Origin: Flavobacterium praedii
Lineage (GTDB): Bacteria > Bacteroidota > Bacteroidia > Flavobacteriales > Flavobacteriaceae
Reading direction: 5' to 3'
NCBI RefSeq assembly: GCF_026810365.1
Contig: NZ_CP113948.1
Span: forward strand, 741,001-805,000
Length of the DNA stretch: 64,000 bases
A model generated the notes under the pieces. It was given only the letters and a program-made list of their open reading frames with translations, made no database searches and was not told the DNA's origin. Below, piece after piece: positions 35,239-45,337 of the stretch (the first letter of the stretch is position 1; the number at the start of each line of letters is the position of its first letter). Made by a program: the position numbers and the translations under genes.

Positions 35239-35907
35239 ATGAAAAAAGGATTGCTTTATTTACTATTTATAAGTGTAGTATTCGCTTGTAATAAAACTGA
35301 AAAAACAGAAGATGCTAATTTAACTCCACTTCAAAAACTCGAAGCAGGAAACAAACGATTTGCCTCAGGAAAACCCATGCATCCTGATGAAACTTTGGAA
35401 AGAATTCGCGAACTAAAAAAGGGTCAGCATCCATTTGCTATTGTTGTAAGTTGTTCCGATTCAAGAGTTCCGGCTGAACTTGTTTTTGATCAGGGCCTTG
35501 GAGATATTTTTTCGATAAGAACTGCAGGTAATGTAATGGGAGATTATGAATTAGGAAGTATTGAGTATGCCGTTGAACATTTAGATTGTAAACTGGTGAT
35601 CGTGATGGGACATAAAGATTGTGGAGCTATGAAAGCTTTTATAAAATCAAATGGACATTATGAACAAACGGATCATATTAAAAAAATTATAGAATATATT
35701 GAAAGTGAGAAAGAAGAAAAAAATCTGGCAATTCATAATGATTTAGTGCTGGATAAAGTTATCGATGTCAATATAGAACATGGTGTTGCTTTTTTGAAAA
35801 CTGCAGAACCTATTTTAAAAGAGTTTTATGATAACAAAAAAGTAGCTATTGTTGGAGCAGTATATGATATTGAAACAGGTAAAGTTATTTTTAATACTGA
35901 CAAATAG
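35239..35907 (+). CDS. Beta-class carbonic anhydrase, lipoprotein
   Basis: A 222-aa protein with a lipoprotein signal (MKKGLLYLLFISVVFAC, acceptor Cys17). The enzyme body has zinc ligands in CSDSR and MGHKDCG, as in beta-carbonic anhydrases, which hydrate CO2 to bicarbonate. The lipid anchor places it in the periplasm, on the inner or outer membrane, unlike the usual cytoplasmic forms. It is monocistronic, followed by a strong bidirectional terminator shared with the convergent lipoprotein gene. Confidence 0.93.
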   Translation: MKKGLLYLLFISVVFACNKTEKTEDANLTPLQKLEAGNKRFASGKPMHPDETLERIRELKKGQHPFAIVVSCSDSRVPAELVFDQGLGDIFSIRTAGNVMGDYELGSIEYAVEHLDCKLVIVMGHKDCGAMKAFIKSNGHYEQTDHIKKIIEYIESEKEEKNLAIHNDLVLDKVIDVNIEHGVAFLKTAEPILKEFYDNKKVAIVGAVYDIETGKVIFNTDK

Positions 35908-35926
35908 TTTTTAATTTGTTTTATGT

Positions 35927-35969
35927 AAAAAAAAGAGGCAGTCTAAATTTTTAGACTGCCTCTTTTTTT
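35927..35969. terminator. Bidirectional terminator
   Basis: The 16-bp stem AAAGAGGCAGTCTAAA/TTTAGACTGCCTCTTT has A and T runs on both sides, between convergent genes. Confidence 0.93.
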
Positions 35970-35984
35970 AGTAATGAAAAGATC

Positions 35985-37169
35985 TTATTTTCTAAACGAA
36001 TTTCGGGAAATAACCGAATTGATTTTGGCTTTCAAATCTTCGCCTGTGTCATAAACCATCTGTTCACTTGAAGGAAAGGGCATAATTCTCTTGTCGAAAT
36101 AAGAGTAATAATTATCATCGGCTGCACGACGATCTCCTTTGTATGTAGAATAGATGTTTTCGAAAACAAATTCGCTAGTTATAGGGAATGACTCTATAGG
36201 TTGTTTGGTTTTGTTATCTACATAGTCCACTTTGGCAGTAATCTGACAGGATTTAAATTGTCTAACTTCATAAATATTTACTCTTGCATTAATAAGATTA
36301 TCTATCATTACAGGTTTGCCTTCTCTGTCTACAACGACTCTGCCATTGGCATCAAGCTGTTTTTTCTGTCCGTCAACTACTTGGCGTTCTTTGATAAATT
36401 CTCTTTCTTTTATTTGTTCAGGCGATATAAAAATAGATCTAAAATTGATTTGCATTCCGTAATCGTAGTAAATGTCTTTTTGTTTAACACTATGGTAAAT
36501 AGTCCATTTATCATTTAATTTATAGCTTTTAAAATCCAATAAATCATTCTGCAATTGTATTGGAATAATCATGTTAGTTTCATTTTGGGTATATACTATA
36601 ACAAAATCAGTACCTTTAAATTGAGCTTCTCCCATGATTTTGGCTACATCCTTATAATTTGGATTTATTTTTTCCAAATACGCTAAATCATCATAAACCC
36701 TGCGGTAATTCATTTTGTTTTTGGTCAGCATCAAGGCTTTTGCATTTGTGTACAAATAATTGGATAAAGCATTTTTGCTACTTATAATAGGTTCATTATA
36801 ATTATCGAATGGAAAAATGGCATTTCGTCCTTCTTTAATTAATTTTAGCGGAAGCAAAGGTTTAATTTTTTCTTGTCGCTCATTTAGAGTTAGGTATGTG
36901 CTGTAAATTTTTTCCAGTTCATTCGGATTGTTCTCTTTACTCAAAAAACTGATAGTATTTAAATCGCGTTCTTTAGCTTTAGCGAAAGCTTCTTCAAGTA
37001 AATAAATGTAATCTTGTTTTCCTTTTTTGTCTTTGTTAGAGCGTAAATTGGAAAGAGCAATGTCAATAGCAGCATCGTAATTTCCTGATGCCAAATTGTT
37101 TTGGGTTTGTTTTACTCCACAAGATGTAAATAGAATAAAAAAAGCAATTATAGTAGTAATTTTTTTCAT
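35985..37169 (-). CDS. Hypothetical lipoprotein
   Basis: A 394-aa protein with a lipoprotein signal (MKKITTIIAFFILFTSC, Cys17). Residues 20-100 look TPR-like (LASGNYDAAIDIALSNLRSN). The C-terminal half is beta-rich (DFKSYKLNDKWTIYHSVKQ, NIYEVRQFKSCQITAKVDYV). I know no named domain for it, but similar proteins are widespread in Flavobacteriia. It probably works at the envelope. Alone on its strand. Confidence 0.72.
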   Translation of the reverse strand: MKKITTIIAFFILFTSCGVKQTQNNLASGNYDAAIDIALSNLRSNKDKKGKQDYIYLLEEAFAKAKERDLNTISFLSKENNPNELEKIYSTYLTLNERQEKIKPLLPLKLIKEGRNAIFPFDNYNEPIISSKNALSNYLYTNAKALMLTKNKMNYRRVYDDLAYLEKINPNYKDVAKIMGEAQFKGTDFVIVYTQNETNMIIPIQLQNDLLDFKSYKLNDKWTIYHSVKQKDIYYDYGMQINFRSIFISPEQIKEREFIKERQVVDGQKKQLDANGRVVVDREGKPVMIDNLINARVNIYEVRQFKSCQITAKVDYVDNKTKQPIESFPITSEFVFENIYSTYKGDRRAADDNYYSYFDKRIMPFPSSEQMVYDTGEDLKAKINSVISRNSFRK

Positions 37170-37260
37170 GTTTTGGGGGCAATGAATTATTTTGATTTTT
37201 GACTAAAATTATTTTGCAAACTTACTATTCCTTTGTTAAATTCAGTCTTTAAAAAGCATA

Positions 37261-37290
37261 AAAAAACCGACAACTATTAAATTGTCGGTT
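37261..37290 (-). terminator. Terminator of fahA
   Basis: On the minus strand the stem AACCGACAA/TTGTCGGTT is followed by a T run, 19 bp after the fahA stop. Confidence 0.88.
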
Positions 37291-37308
37291 GGTTAGAAAG
37301 TATTGGGA

Positions 37309-38592
37309 TTATTGTCTTACAAATGGAGGAAGTAATTTACTGGAACATTCTCCAAAACCAATTCGAACCTGTCCGTTTTGACTGTATCCTTTAATGATAA
37401 CGGTATCACCATCGTTTATAAATTTACGTTCGGTACCATCATTTAATTGTATTGGGTTTTTACCACCCCAAGTTAGTTCTAACATTGATCCAAAACTGTC
37501 AGGGGTTGGTCCTGAAATGGTTCCTGAACCCATCATGTCACCGGAGTTTACCCGACAACCGTTTGAGGTATGGTGCGCTAATTGTTGACTCATTGTCCAA
37601 TACATATGTTTGAAATTAGATCGAGAAACAACTGTTGGAGTTTCATTTTCAGGTGCAATAGCCACTTCTAGATTGATGTCAAAAGAATGTTTTCCTTTTT
37701 GTTGCAAATAAGGAAGAGGTGTAGGTTCTTGCTTAGGGCCTTTTGTTCTAAAAGGTTCTAGCGCATCTAGAGTTACAATCCAAGGTGAAATAGATGAAGC
37801 AAAGTTTTTGGCTAAGAACGGTCCTAATGGTACGTATTCCCATTTTTGAATATCACGAGCACTCCAGTCATTTAATAAAACCATTCCGAAAATATAAGCT
37901 TCGGTTTCACCTACAGGAACATTCTCTCCCATAATATTGACATCGGTTGTGATAAATGCTGTTTCCAATTCAAAATCTACCAGTCGAGATGGTCCAAAAA
38001 CGGGGCTCGTTTCACCATTTGGCAACGTTTGTCCCATAGGTCTGTGAACTGGAATTCCAGACGGAATAATAGTTGAACTTCTTCCGTGATATCCTACTGG
38101 AATATGTAGCCAGTTGGGTAATAAAGCATTTTCTGGGTCACGGAACATTTTTCCAACATTAGTTGCATGTTCTTTACTGGAATAAAAATCTGTATAATCG
38201 CCAATTAGAACGGGAAGTTGCATTTCTACATCTTCCATTCTGAAAATTACAATGTCTCTATGGGTAGTATTATCTCTTAATTCTGGATTTTTTGCATCAA
38301 AAAGTTCTGCAATTCTATTGCGAACTAATCGCCATGTTTTTTGGCCATCGGATATAAAATCATTCAGGGTATCTTGCATGAACATATCGTCCGTCAATTC
38401 AATACCTTCAAAGTAATTTAATTGCTGTAAAGCGCCTAAATCGATTGCAAAATTACCAATTCGAGTACCTACGGTAACGATATTTTCCTTGGTAAGAAAA
38501 ACTCCGAAAGGGATGTTTTGTATAGGGAAGTCACTGTCTGACAGTACCTCTAACCATGATTTTCTACTGGTATCGTTGGCTGTTATTGGCAT
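37309..38592 (-). CDS. fahA: Fumarylacetoacetase
   Basis: A 427-aa hydrolase. The N-terminal FAA_hydrolase_N domain (DFPIQNIPFGVF) is followed by the catalytic FAH domain with PVGYHGRSSTIIPSG, FELETAFI and SARDIQKWEYVPLGP for metal and substrate binding. It cleaves fumarylacetoacetate into fumarate and acetoacetate, the last step of tyrosine degradation. The ATG at 38592 (MPITANDTSR) is preferred over an upstream in-frame ATG that adds 12 non-conserved residues. No other tyrosine-degradation genes lie nearby. Confidence 0.95.
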   Translation of the reverse strand: MPITANDTSRKSWLEVLSDSDFPIQNIPFGVFLTKENIVTVGTRIGNFAIDLGALQQLNYFEGIELTDDMFMQDTLNDFISDGQKTWRLVRNRIAELFDAKNPELRDNTTHRDIVIFRMEDVEMQLPVLIGDYTDFYSSKEHATNVGKMFRDPENALLPNWLHIPVGYHGRSSTIIPSGIPVHRPMGQTLPNGETSPVFGPSRLVDFELETAFITTDVNIMGENVPVGETEAYIFGMVLLNDWSARDIQKWEYVPLGPFLAKNFASSISPWIVTLDALEPFRTKGPKQEPTPLPYLQQKGKHSFDINLEVAIAPENETPTVVSRSNFKHMYWTMSQQLAHHTSNGCRVNSGDMMGSGTISGPTPDSFGSMLELTWGGKNPIQLNDGTERKFINDGDTVIIKGYSQNGQVRIGFGECSSKLLPPFVRQ

Positions 38593-38666
38593 GATAATGT
38601 TAATTGTTTGTTGAAAATTACTTGTCAAATATATTATAATCTAACAGTTAAACAAACGTTTTTTTG

Positions 38667-38674
38667 TATTTTTG
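38667..38674 (+). promoter_or_regulatory. Candidate -7 box (TATTTTTG) for glyA
   Basis: TATTTTTG matches TAnnTTTG and lies 26 bp before the glyA ATG, giving a plausible short leader. The -33 element is not clear. Confidence 0.5.
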
Positions 38675-38699
38675 CGACAAATTAACGAAAATCAAAGAA

Positions 38700-39974
38700 A
38701 TGCAACGCGACGAACAAATTTTTGACCTCATTCTTGAAGAACAAGACAGACAAATACACGGACTAGAACTTATTGCTTCAGAAAACTTTGTAAGTGACGA
38801 AGTTATGGAAGCAGCTGGATCTGTTTTAACGAATAAATATGCTGAGGGTTATCCTGGCAAAAGATACTACGGAGGATGTGAAGTAGTTGATGTAGTCGAA
38901 CAAATTGCTATCGACAGAGCCAAAGCATTATTTGGCGCAGAATATGCAAACGTTCAGCCTCACTCTGGTTCACAAGCGAATACAGCCGTATTTTTTGCTT
39001 GCTTGAAACCAGGCGACAAAATATTAGGTTTCGATTTATCTCATGGAGGTCACTTGACGCACGGTTCACCAGTAAACTTTTCTGGACGTTTGTACAGCCC
39101 AGTTTTTTATGGTGTAGATCAAGAAACAGGTCGCTTGAACTATGATAAAATTCAAGAAATTGCTACTAAAGAACAACCAAAATTAATCATTGCAGGAGCT
39201 TCGGCTTACTCTCGTGATATGGATTTTGAGCGTTTTAGAGTGATTGCTGATAGTGTAGGGGCTATTTTAATGGCTGATATTTCTCATCCTGCTGGGCTTA
39301 TTGCCAAAGGGTTGATGAATGATCCAATTCCACATTGTCATATTGTAACCACTACAACTCACAAAACATTACGTGGACCTCGTGGAGGTTTGATCATGAT
39401 GGGTAAAGATTTTGAAAATCCTTGGGGATTAACTACTCCAAAAGGAGAAATCAGAATGATGTCATCTTTATTAGATCTTGCGGTTTTCCCTGGAAATCAA
39501 GGTGGACCATTGATGCACATTATTGCTGCTAAAGCGGTTGCTTTTGGTGAAGCATTGCAAGATGAGTTCTTTACGTATGCTAGACAATTGCAAAAAAATG
39601 CAAATGCAATGGCAGATGCTTTTGTAAAAAGAGGATACAATATTATTTCTGGAGGGACAGACAATCACATGATGTTGATTGACCTTAGAAACAAAGGAAT
39701 TTCAGGAAAAGAAGCTGAAAATGCATTGGTAAAAGCAGAAATTACTGTAAACAAAAATATGGTTCCATTTGATGATAAATCACCATTTGTAACTTCAGGA
39801 ATCCGTGTGGGAACTGCTGCAATTACCACTCGTGGTCTTGTTGAAGAAGATATGGAAACTATTGTTGCTTTAATCGATAGAGTTTTGGTAGATCACACTA
39901 ACGAAGATGTTATCGAAGAAGTAGCTAATGAAGTAAACGAAATGATGAGCGAAAGAGCAATCTTTGTGTTCTAA
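38700..39974 (+). CDS. glyA: Serine hydroxymethyltransferase
   Basis: A 424-aa PLP enzyme. [25 protein letters not shown] and [15 protein letters not shown] with the Schiff-base lysine are unmistakable. It interconverts serine and glycine with transfer of a one-carbon unit to tetrahydrofolate. The ATG at 38700 ([10 protein letters not shown]) is the family start; an in-frame ATG 12 codons upstream overlaps the promoter box. A hairpin terminator follows. Confidence 0.97.
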   Translation: MQRDEQIFDLILEEQDRQIHGLELIASENFVSDEVMEAAGSVLTNKYAEGYPGKRYYGGCEVVDVVEQIAIDRAKALFGAEYANVQPHSGSQANTAVFFACLKPGDKILGFDLSHGGHLTHGSPVNFSGRLYSPVFYGVDQETGRLNYDKIQEIATKEQPKLIIAGASAYSRDMDFERFRVIADSVGAILMADISHPAGLIAKGLMNDPIPHCHIVTTTTHKTLRGPRGGLIMMGKDFENPWGLTTPKGEIRMMSSLLDLAVFPGNQGGPLMHIIAAKAVAFGEALQDEFFTYARQLQKNANAMADAFVKRGYNIISGGTDNHMMLIDLRNKGISGKEAENALVKAEITVNKNMVPFDDKSPFVTSGIRVGTAAITTRGLVEEDMETIVALIDRVLVDHTNEDVIEEVANEVNEMMSERAIFVF

Positions 39975-39992
39975 ATTTTTGTTTAAAAGTTT

Positions 39993-40056
39993 AAAGAGTT
40001 TAAAGTTTAAGGTTTTGTATTGTGCAAAAGTTCGAACTTTAAACTCTTTTTCTTTT
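39993..40056 (+). terminator. Terminator-like hairpin after glyA
   Basis: The stem AAAGAGTTTAAAGTT/AACTTTAAACTCTTT (15 bp) with a 27-nt loop is followed by TTCTTTTT. Confidence 0.72.
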
Positions 40057-40109
40057 TCAAGAAAATCTTAAACTTTAAACAAAATTTTAAACCTTAAACT
40101 AATTTTATA

Positions 40110-40703
40110 ATGTCAGTACTAAGATTAAAATTACCAACCGACCCAAGATGGGTAAATATTGTAGAAAAAAACATCGAAGAGATTCTTACCGATCATGCTT
40201 GGTGTGAACAAAAAGCAGCCACCAACGCGATTACCATTATTACTAATAATTCAGAACACCAAGATTTAGTTCAGGATTTATTGGCTTTGGCCAAAGAAGA
40301 AATCGATCATTTTGAACAAGTGCACAACATCATCATTAAGCGCGGACTGAAATTAGGTCGCGAGCGCAAAGATGATTATGTAAATGAATTGTATTTGTAC
40401 ATGAAAAAAAGCGGTGACGGAAGCCGAGTTTCTGGTCTAGTGGAGCGATTGTTGTTTTCGGCCATGATTGAAGCTAGAAGCTGCGAACGTTTCAAAGTAC
40501 TTTCTGAGAACATTAAAGACGAAGAACTATCTGTTTTTTATAGAGATTTGATGGAAAGTGAAGCCGGTCATTATACCACTTTTATAACCTATGCCCGAAA
40601 ATATGGTGTTGGAATTGATGTAGAAAAACGCTGGAGAGAATGGTTGGAATTTGAAGAGTCTGTTATTGCCAATTATGGTAAGAATGAGACGATTCATGGT
40701 TAA
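40110..40703 (+). CDS. miaE: tRNA 2-methylthio-N6-isopentenyl adenosine-37 hydroxylase
   Basis: A 197-aa ferritin-like di-iron protein. WCEQKAATNAITIITNN, LALAKEEIDHFEQVH and MIEARSCERFKVL supply the Glu/His iron ligands, and MESEAGHYTTFI the last pair. It hydroxylates the isopentenyl chain of ms2i6A at tRNA position 37 in an O2-dependent reaction. It is monocistronic or loosely linked to the following GNAT gene. Confidence 0.92.
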   Translation: MSVLRLKLPTDPRWVNIVEKNIEEILTDHAWCEQKAATNAITIITNNSEHQDLVQDLLALAKEEIDHFEQVHNIIIKRGLKLGRERKDDYVNELYLYMKKSGDGSRVSGLVERLLFSAMIEARSCERFKVLSENIKDEELSVFYRDLMESEAGHYTTFITYARKYGVGIDVEKRWREWLEFEESVIANYGKNETIHG

Positions 40704-40793
40704 AAAAAGTGTTCAGTGTTCAAGTTTTAGTGATCAGTTGATTGCTAGTTCTGAATTCTATTTTCTCCTTCAAACTTCTATTTTATATATTCA

Positions 40794-41291
40794 ATGATCA
40801 CAATAGTTAAAGCTACGGCAAACGATTACCCAACGATTCAAAATATAGCACATCAAACTTGGCCCGTTGCTTATGGAGAAATTCTTTCGAAAGTGCAATT
40901 GGATTATATGTTGGATGCCTTTTATAATGAGGAAGCCTTAAAGGATAGTGTTGCCAATAAAGGGCATCATTTTATTTTAGCCAAAGAAGGAGAGGAGACT
41001 TTAGGTTTTGCTTCCTATGAGCATCATTACAACCAAAAACAACAAACCAAGATCCATAAAATTTATATTTTGCCACAAACGCAAGGTAAAGGAATTGGGA
41101 AAAGTTTAATCGATTTTGTCGAAAATATTGCTAAAGAAAATGATTCGATTGCTCTTTCTCTAAATGTCAATCGTTTTAATAAAGCATTGGATTTTTATAA
41201 AAAAATTGGTTTTAAAATTGTAGATGAAGTTGATATTAAATTAGAACATGGTTATTTGATGGAGGATTATGTAATGGAGAAGCCATTTTAA
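40794..41291 (+). CDS. GNAT family N-acetyltransferase
   Basis: A 165-aa GNAT protein. IYILPQTQGKGIGKSLIDFV holds the acetyl-CoA-binding Q/RxxGxG loop, and LNVNRFNKALDFYKKIGFKIV is the C-terminal motif B region. The substrate cannot be predicted; proteins of this subgroup are often annotated as ribosomal-protein or amino-acid acetyltransferases. It lies 90 bp after miaE on the same strand. Confidence 0.88.
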   Translation: MITIVKATANDYPTIQNIAHQTWPVAYGEILSKVQLDYMLDAFYNEEALKDSVANKGHHFILAKEGEETLGFASYEHHYNQKQQTKIHKIYILPQTQGKGIGKSLIDFVENIAKENDSIALSLNVNRFNKALDFYKKIGFKIVDEVDIKLEHGYLMEDYVMEKPF

Positions 41292-41420
41292 CGGGTTTAA
41301 TTTTTTTTAATCAAAATTTAATTGAGCTAGTAATTATGTAACAATCATTATTTTTTTACATTTTTTTAAGTCGTATATTTATATCAGTTTTCGTATAAAT
41401 AAGCGTCAAAAAAATATAAA

Positions 41421-42515
41421 ATGAGGTTAAAATCAATATTTGTTTATGGATTTGCTTTTTTTCTAGTAATAGCTTGTGCTAAGAAGGACAACGGAGAAAT
41501 TAAGCCTACTGTAGGAGATGTAACAGAAAGTGTCTATGCGTCAGGAGTGGTAAAGGCTCAGGGACAATATATTGTTTATGCTACCGTAAGTGGAAATTTA
41601 AAAAAAATTGATGCGACTGTTGGACAATCAATAGCGGTAGGTCAGAAACTATTTGAATTAGACGAAGACAGAGCCATTTTGAACTCTCAAAATGCGGAAT
41701 TGGCTTATCAACTCAGTAAAGAGAACAATCAATACTCCAAAGATCGAATTGCCGAAATTGAAATGAAAATTCAAACAGCAAAGAATAAAATGCTTTTGGA
41801 TGAATCTATTTTAAAACGAAATAAAAAAGTCAAAGAGTTAGAATATATTTCGGATGTAGAATACGAAAAATTAGTGCTCACTTATAAAACTTCCAAACTG
41901 GAATATGAAGTTGCAGTTAAACAATTGGCGCAACTCAAAGCTCAATTGCAAAACCAAGAAACTATAAATAGCAATACACTAAAAATCAATCAAAGAAATC
42001 AAAAAGATTTTACTGTTAAAAGTGCATTCTCTGGACAATTATTTGATATATTGGTTCGAGAAGGAGCTTATATTACCCCACAAATTCCACTAGCAACTAT
42101 TGGTAAAACCAATTCTTTTTTGTTAGAACTTGAAGTCGATGAAAACGATATGGTTCGAGTAATCCTCGGACAAAAGGTCTATGTTACCATGGACAGTTAC
42201 AAAGGAGCTGTTTTTGAAGCCATTGTTGATAAAATTTATCCCATTATGGTCGAACAATCCCGTACTTTCAAGATAGAAGCTCACTTTGTAAAACCGCCTC
42301 CTAAACTGTATCCAAACTTGACTGCCGAAGCGAATATCGTCATAAAAACCAAAAAGAATGTAATTACAATTCCAAAGAATTATTTGATTCAAGATGAATA
42401 TGTTTTAGTCAGTAAAAAGGAAAAAAGAAAAGTAAAAACAGGTTTGAGTGATTATCAAAAAGTCGAAATTTTGGAAGGTCTAAAACCTGGCGAATCTATT
42501 TTTAAACCCGAATAA
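41421..42515 (+). CDS. HlyD-type periplasmic adaptor, lipoprotein
   Basis: A 364-aa membrane fusion protein with a lipoprotein signal (VYGFAFFLVIAC, Cys19). The biotinyl-lipoyl-like half motif (SGNLKKIDATVGQSIAVGQK) is followed by a long coiled coil (residues 90-190) and a beta-barrel (LLELEVDENDMVRVILGQKV). It bridges the inner-membrane ABC complex to the outer membrane. Its stop overlaps the permease start by 1 bp, so the three exporter genes form one operon. Confidence 0.88.
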   Translation: MRLKSIFVYGFAFFLVIACAKKDNGEIKPTVGDVTESVYASGVVKAQGQYIVYATVSGNLKKIDATVGQSIAVGQKLFELDEDRAILNSQNAELAYQLSKENNQYSKDRIAEIEMKIQTAKNKMLLDESILKRNKKVKELEYISDVEYEKLVLTYKTSKLEYEVAVKQLAQLKAQLQNQETINSNTLKINQRNQKDFTVKSAFSGQLFDILVREGAYITPQIPLATIGKTNSFLLELEVDENDMVRVILGQKVYVTMDSYKGAVFEAIVDKIYPIMVEQSRTFKIEAHFVKPPPKLYPNLTAEANIVIKTKKNVITIPKNYLIQDEYVLVSKKEKRKVKTGLSDYQKVEILEGLKPGESIFKPE

Positions 42516-43771
42516 TGAACTTCAAACTCATTTTAAACATTGCATTGCATTTGCTTCAAGCAAGGCTCAAACAAACTATAGTCGCCGCTATTGGTGTAAC
42601 TTTTAGTATTGCTATGTTTATTGCTCTGGTTAGTTTTATGAATGGATTAAATGACCTGTTGGACGGTTTGATGCTCAACAGAACTCCGCATGTGCGTTTG
42701 TATAATGATATAAAACCAGCGGAACATCAGCCGATAACTTTGGCGGAAGCCTATAAAAACAGCACTAATTTTATACGATCTATAAAACCAAAAGATATTG
42801 GTAAATCAATTTATAACAGTAAAGCCATTATTGCATATTTAAAAAAAGACCCACGTATTATTGATGTGGCGCCAAAAATTACTACCCCTGTTTTTTTTAA
42901 TTCAGGAACGATTGAAATTTCTGGAGTTATCAATGGAATTGATGTTCTGTCAGAAGAAAAAATATTCAAAGTAAGCGAATACATTATCGAAGGAAAGGTT
43001 ACCAATTTACTGCAAAATAATAGCATTATTCTTGGGAAAGGCCTTGCCAGTAAAATGATGCTCACTGTTGGGGATATTATTAAAATTACTTCTCCCAGTG
43101 GCAATTTGTCTTCTCTTAAAATTGTAGGTATTTCTCAAATGGGTATTGCTGAAGTTGATGATGTTATGAGTTATACTTCGCTCGACACTGCACAAAAAAT
43201 ATTGGGCGAACCTACTAATTACATAACCGATATTCAAATACAATTGCATGATAAATTAACGGCTCCCGAACTTTCCAAAGAGTTTCGAGACAAATTTAAT
43301 TTGGATACCATTGATTACAAAACAGCCAACGCCCAATTTGAAACAGGAAGCAGTGTTCGAACTATTATATCCTATGCTGTAGGAGTTGTGTTGCTGATTG
43401 TGGCAGGTTTTGGTATTTATAATATTCTAAACATGATGATTTATGAAAAAATGGACAGTATTGCAATTCTAAAAGCAACAGGTTTTTCTGGAAATGATGT
43501 AAGGTGGATTTTTATTTCTCTTTCCTTAATAATAGGTTTTGTGGGAGGAATGTTTGGATTGTTGTTTGGTTTTATTTTTTCATCGATTATAGATGTAATT
43601 CCGTTTAAGACTCCTTCTTTACCTACTATTTCAACCTATCCAATTTATTATGATGGGGTTTATTATGTCATAGGAATCATTTTTGCCTTATTTACAACTA
43701 CAATTGCAGGCTACTTTCCTGCTTCAAAAGCCAGTAAGATTGATCCAGTAGAAATCATTAGAGGAAAGTAA
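42515..43771 (+). CDS. ABC transporter permease (MacB/FtsX type)
   Basis: A 418-aa protein. The transmembrane helix at about residues 17-40 is followed by a large periplasmic MacB_PCD domain (residues 50-270), then the FtsX domain with three helices from about 285 (IISYAVGVVLLIVAGFGIYN) to the end (YFPASKASKIDPVEIIRGK, the usual FtsX ending). It works with the adaptor and ATPase encoded on either side, probably as a mechanotransmission exporter rather than a pore. Confidence 0.9.
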   Translation: MNFKLILNIALHLLQARLKQTIVAAIGVTFSIAMFIALVSFMNGLNDLLDGLMLNRTPHVRLYNDIKPAEHQPITLAEAYKNSTNFIRSIKPKDIGKSIYNSKAIIAYLKKDPRIIDVAPKITTPVFFNSGTIEISGVINGIDVLSEEKIFKVSEYIIEGKVTNLLQNNSIILGKGLASKMMLTVGDIIKITSPSGNLSSLKIVGISQMGIAEVDDVMSYTSLDTAQKILGEPTNYITDIQIQLHDKLTAPELSKEFRDKFNLDTIDYKTANAQFETGSSVRTIISYAVGVVLLIVAGFGIYNILNMMIYEKMDSIAILKATGFSGNDVRWIFISLSLIIGFVGGMFGLLFGFIFSSIIDVIPFKTPSLPTISTYPIYYDGVYYVIGIIFALFTTTIAGYFPASKASKIDPVEIIRGK

Positions 43772-43773
43772 TT

Positions 43774-44454
43774 ATGGAAAATAGTAAGATATTAGAAACC
43801 AAAGGATTGACAAAATATTTTTATGATCCCGTAAAATTCAAAGTACTAACAGAAATAAATATGAGTATTGATCGGGGCGAATTTGTTTCGATTGTTGGGA
43901 AATCGGGTTGCGGAAAATCGACTTTATTGTATTTGCTTTCTACTATGGATACCGATTATGAAGGTCAAATATTAATTCATAATGAACTTGTAACAGGAAA
44001 AGAAGACAAAGTATTAGCCCAAATCAGGAATGAAAAAATTGGTTTTGTATTTCAGTTTCATTATTTGTTAATTGAATATAATGTATTGAGAAATGTGATG
44101 TTGCCTGGACTAAAATTGGCAAAATATTCAGAACAAGAATTAGAGCATCGCGCGTTGGAACATTTAAAAACGTTAGGCATGGAAGAACAGGCCTTAAAAA
44201 TGCCAAATCAATTGAGTGGAGGTCAAAAACAGCGAGTTGCCATTGCTCGGGCTTTGATAAACGATCCTTTGATAATAATGGGAGATGAACCAACAGGGAA
44301 TTTGGATAAGAAAAATAGCGATTTGGTTTATGATATTTTTAAAGAACTGACATTAGAAAAAAAGCAAACCTTACTCATTGTCACTCATGATAATGATTTT
44401 GCACATAAAACCAATAGAATTATCACTATGGAAGACGGGAAGATTATTTCTTAA
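43774..44454 (+). CDS. ABC transporter ATP-binding protein
   Basis: A 226-aa ATPase of the MacB/LolD class: Walker A GKSGCGKST, Q-loop GFVFQFHYLL, signature LSGGQKQRVAIARAL, Walker B IIMGDEPTG and H-loop VTHD are all present. It starts 2 bp after the permease stop. Together with the adaptor and permease it makes a tripartite efflux or lipoprotein/peptide export system. The substrate is unknown. Confidence 0.94.
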   Translation: MENSKILETKGLTKYFYDPVKFKVLTEINMSIDRGEFVSIVGKSGCGKSTLLYLLSTMDTDYEGQILIHNELVTGKEDKVLAQIRNEKIGFVFQFHYLLIEYNVLRNVMLPGLKLAKYSEQELEHRALEHLKTLGMEEQALKMPNQLSGGQKQRVAIARALINDPLIIMGDEPTGNLDKKNSDLVYDIFKELTLEKKQTLLIVTHDNDFAHKTNRIITMEDGKIIS

Positions 44455-44458
44455 GGAC

Positions 44459-45028
44459 TTACTTTACTATAATGTCGTGTCTATAAAGCAAACCTTTCAG
44501 ACCTTCTAATGCAAAGATTGCTTTCTTTAATTTTGTAACTTTTGGGTCAATAGTGTAATTGTAACTGGTCTTGAAATTGGCTTTATTAGCAATGGCTTTG
44601 GAAAATTCGGCACGGTACAAATCGCAATTTTCAAAGAGTACTTCAGTCAAATCGGTAGCCATAAAATCTACTGCAACCAAACTGCAATCAATGAATGGAG
44701 TTCCTTTTATTTTCAAGGTATAAAATTTTGAAAAATCCAGTACACAATCATTAAAACGGACTTCAAAAATGAGTTTGTTGCACATCGAAAAATTAACGTC
44801 CTTAATTTCGCAACGGTTAAAAGTCACGGTTCTCAAAGCCACATGATTGATTTTGCCTTCGCTAAAAATACAATCATTAAAAATACAATCAATAAAAGTA
44901 ACGTCCATAAAGTTACAAGCCGAAAACGTACATTGATTAAATGTACAACATTCAAATTCCTTGAAATTGACTTCATCCACGCCATAAGTATGGTTGTTGT
45001 ATTCTTTATCTAGGAAATATTCAGGCAT
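44459..45028 (-). CDS. Pentapeptide repeat-containing protein
   Basis: A 189-aa protein made largely of A(D/N)LXX-type repeats in irregular form: FNQCTFSACNFMDVTFIDCI, FNDCIFSEGKINH, FENCDLYRAEFSKA. These fold as a right-handed quadrilateral beta-helix. Some members protect gyrase, others have unknown roles; nothing here selects between them. It is convergent with the ABC ATPase gene, only 4 bp between the stops. Confidence 0.88.
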   Translation of the reverse strand: MPEYFLDKEYNNHTYGVDEVNFKEFECCTFNQCTFSACNFMDVTFIDCIFNDCIFSEGKINHVALRTVTFNRCEIKDVNFSMCNKLIFEVRFNDCVLDFSKFYTLKIKGTPFIDCSLVAVDFMATDLTEVLFENCDLYRAEFSKAIANKANFKTSYNYTIDPKVTKLKKAIFALEGLKGLLYRHDIIVK

Positions 45029-45337
45029 TTTTAAACTTTAAGATATGGAACCCTATTGGGCAATTAGTGAACAAAGAAACAAATTTCTTGAAGCTTTAAA
45101 TGTGTTCAGTCAAAACATTTTTCAACTTTATTACTTTTTTAATTCCAAAATGCTGGTAAAATTGGGTTTCTATATTGAAATGATAGCTATAAAAAATAGA
45201 ATTACCCCCTTCAGGCTAATCATATAAAGTATTGTTTAATGCTGCGTTGTTAGTAATATGACATTTTTATAGGTAAAAGAATCTAAAGAATAGTAGAAAT
45301 TTATGGGAGCAGTTATTCTCGTAATCAAGACCTAGAG

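Noticed and set aside
45045..45227. 60-aa frame divergent from the pentapeptide gene
   Set aside because: Low-complexity composition, no family resemblance, and no promoter or terminator of its own.
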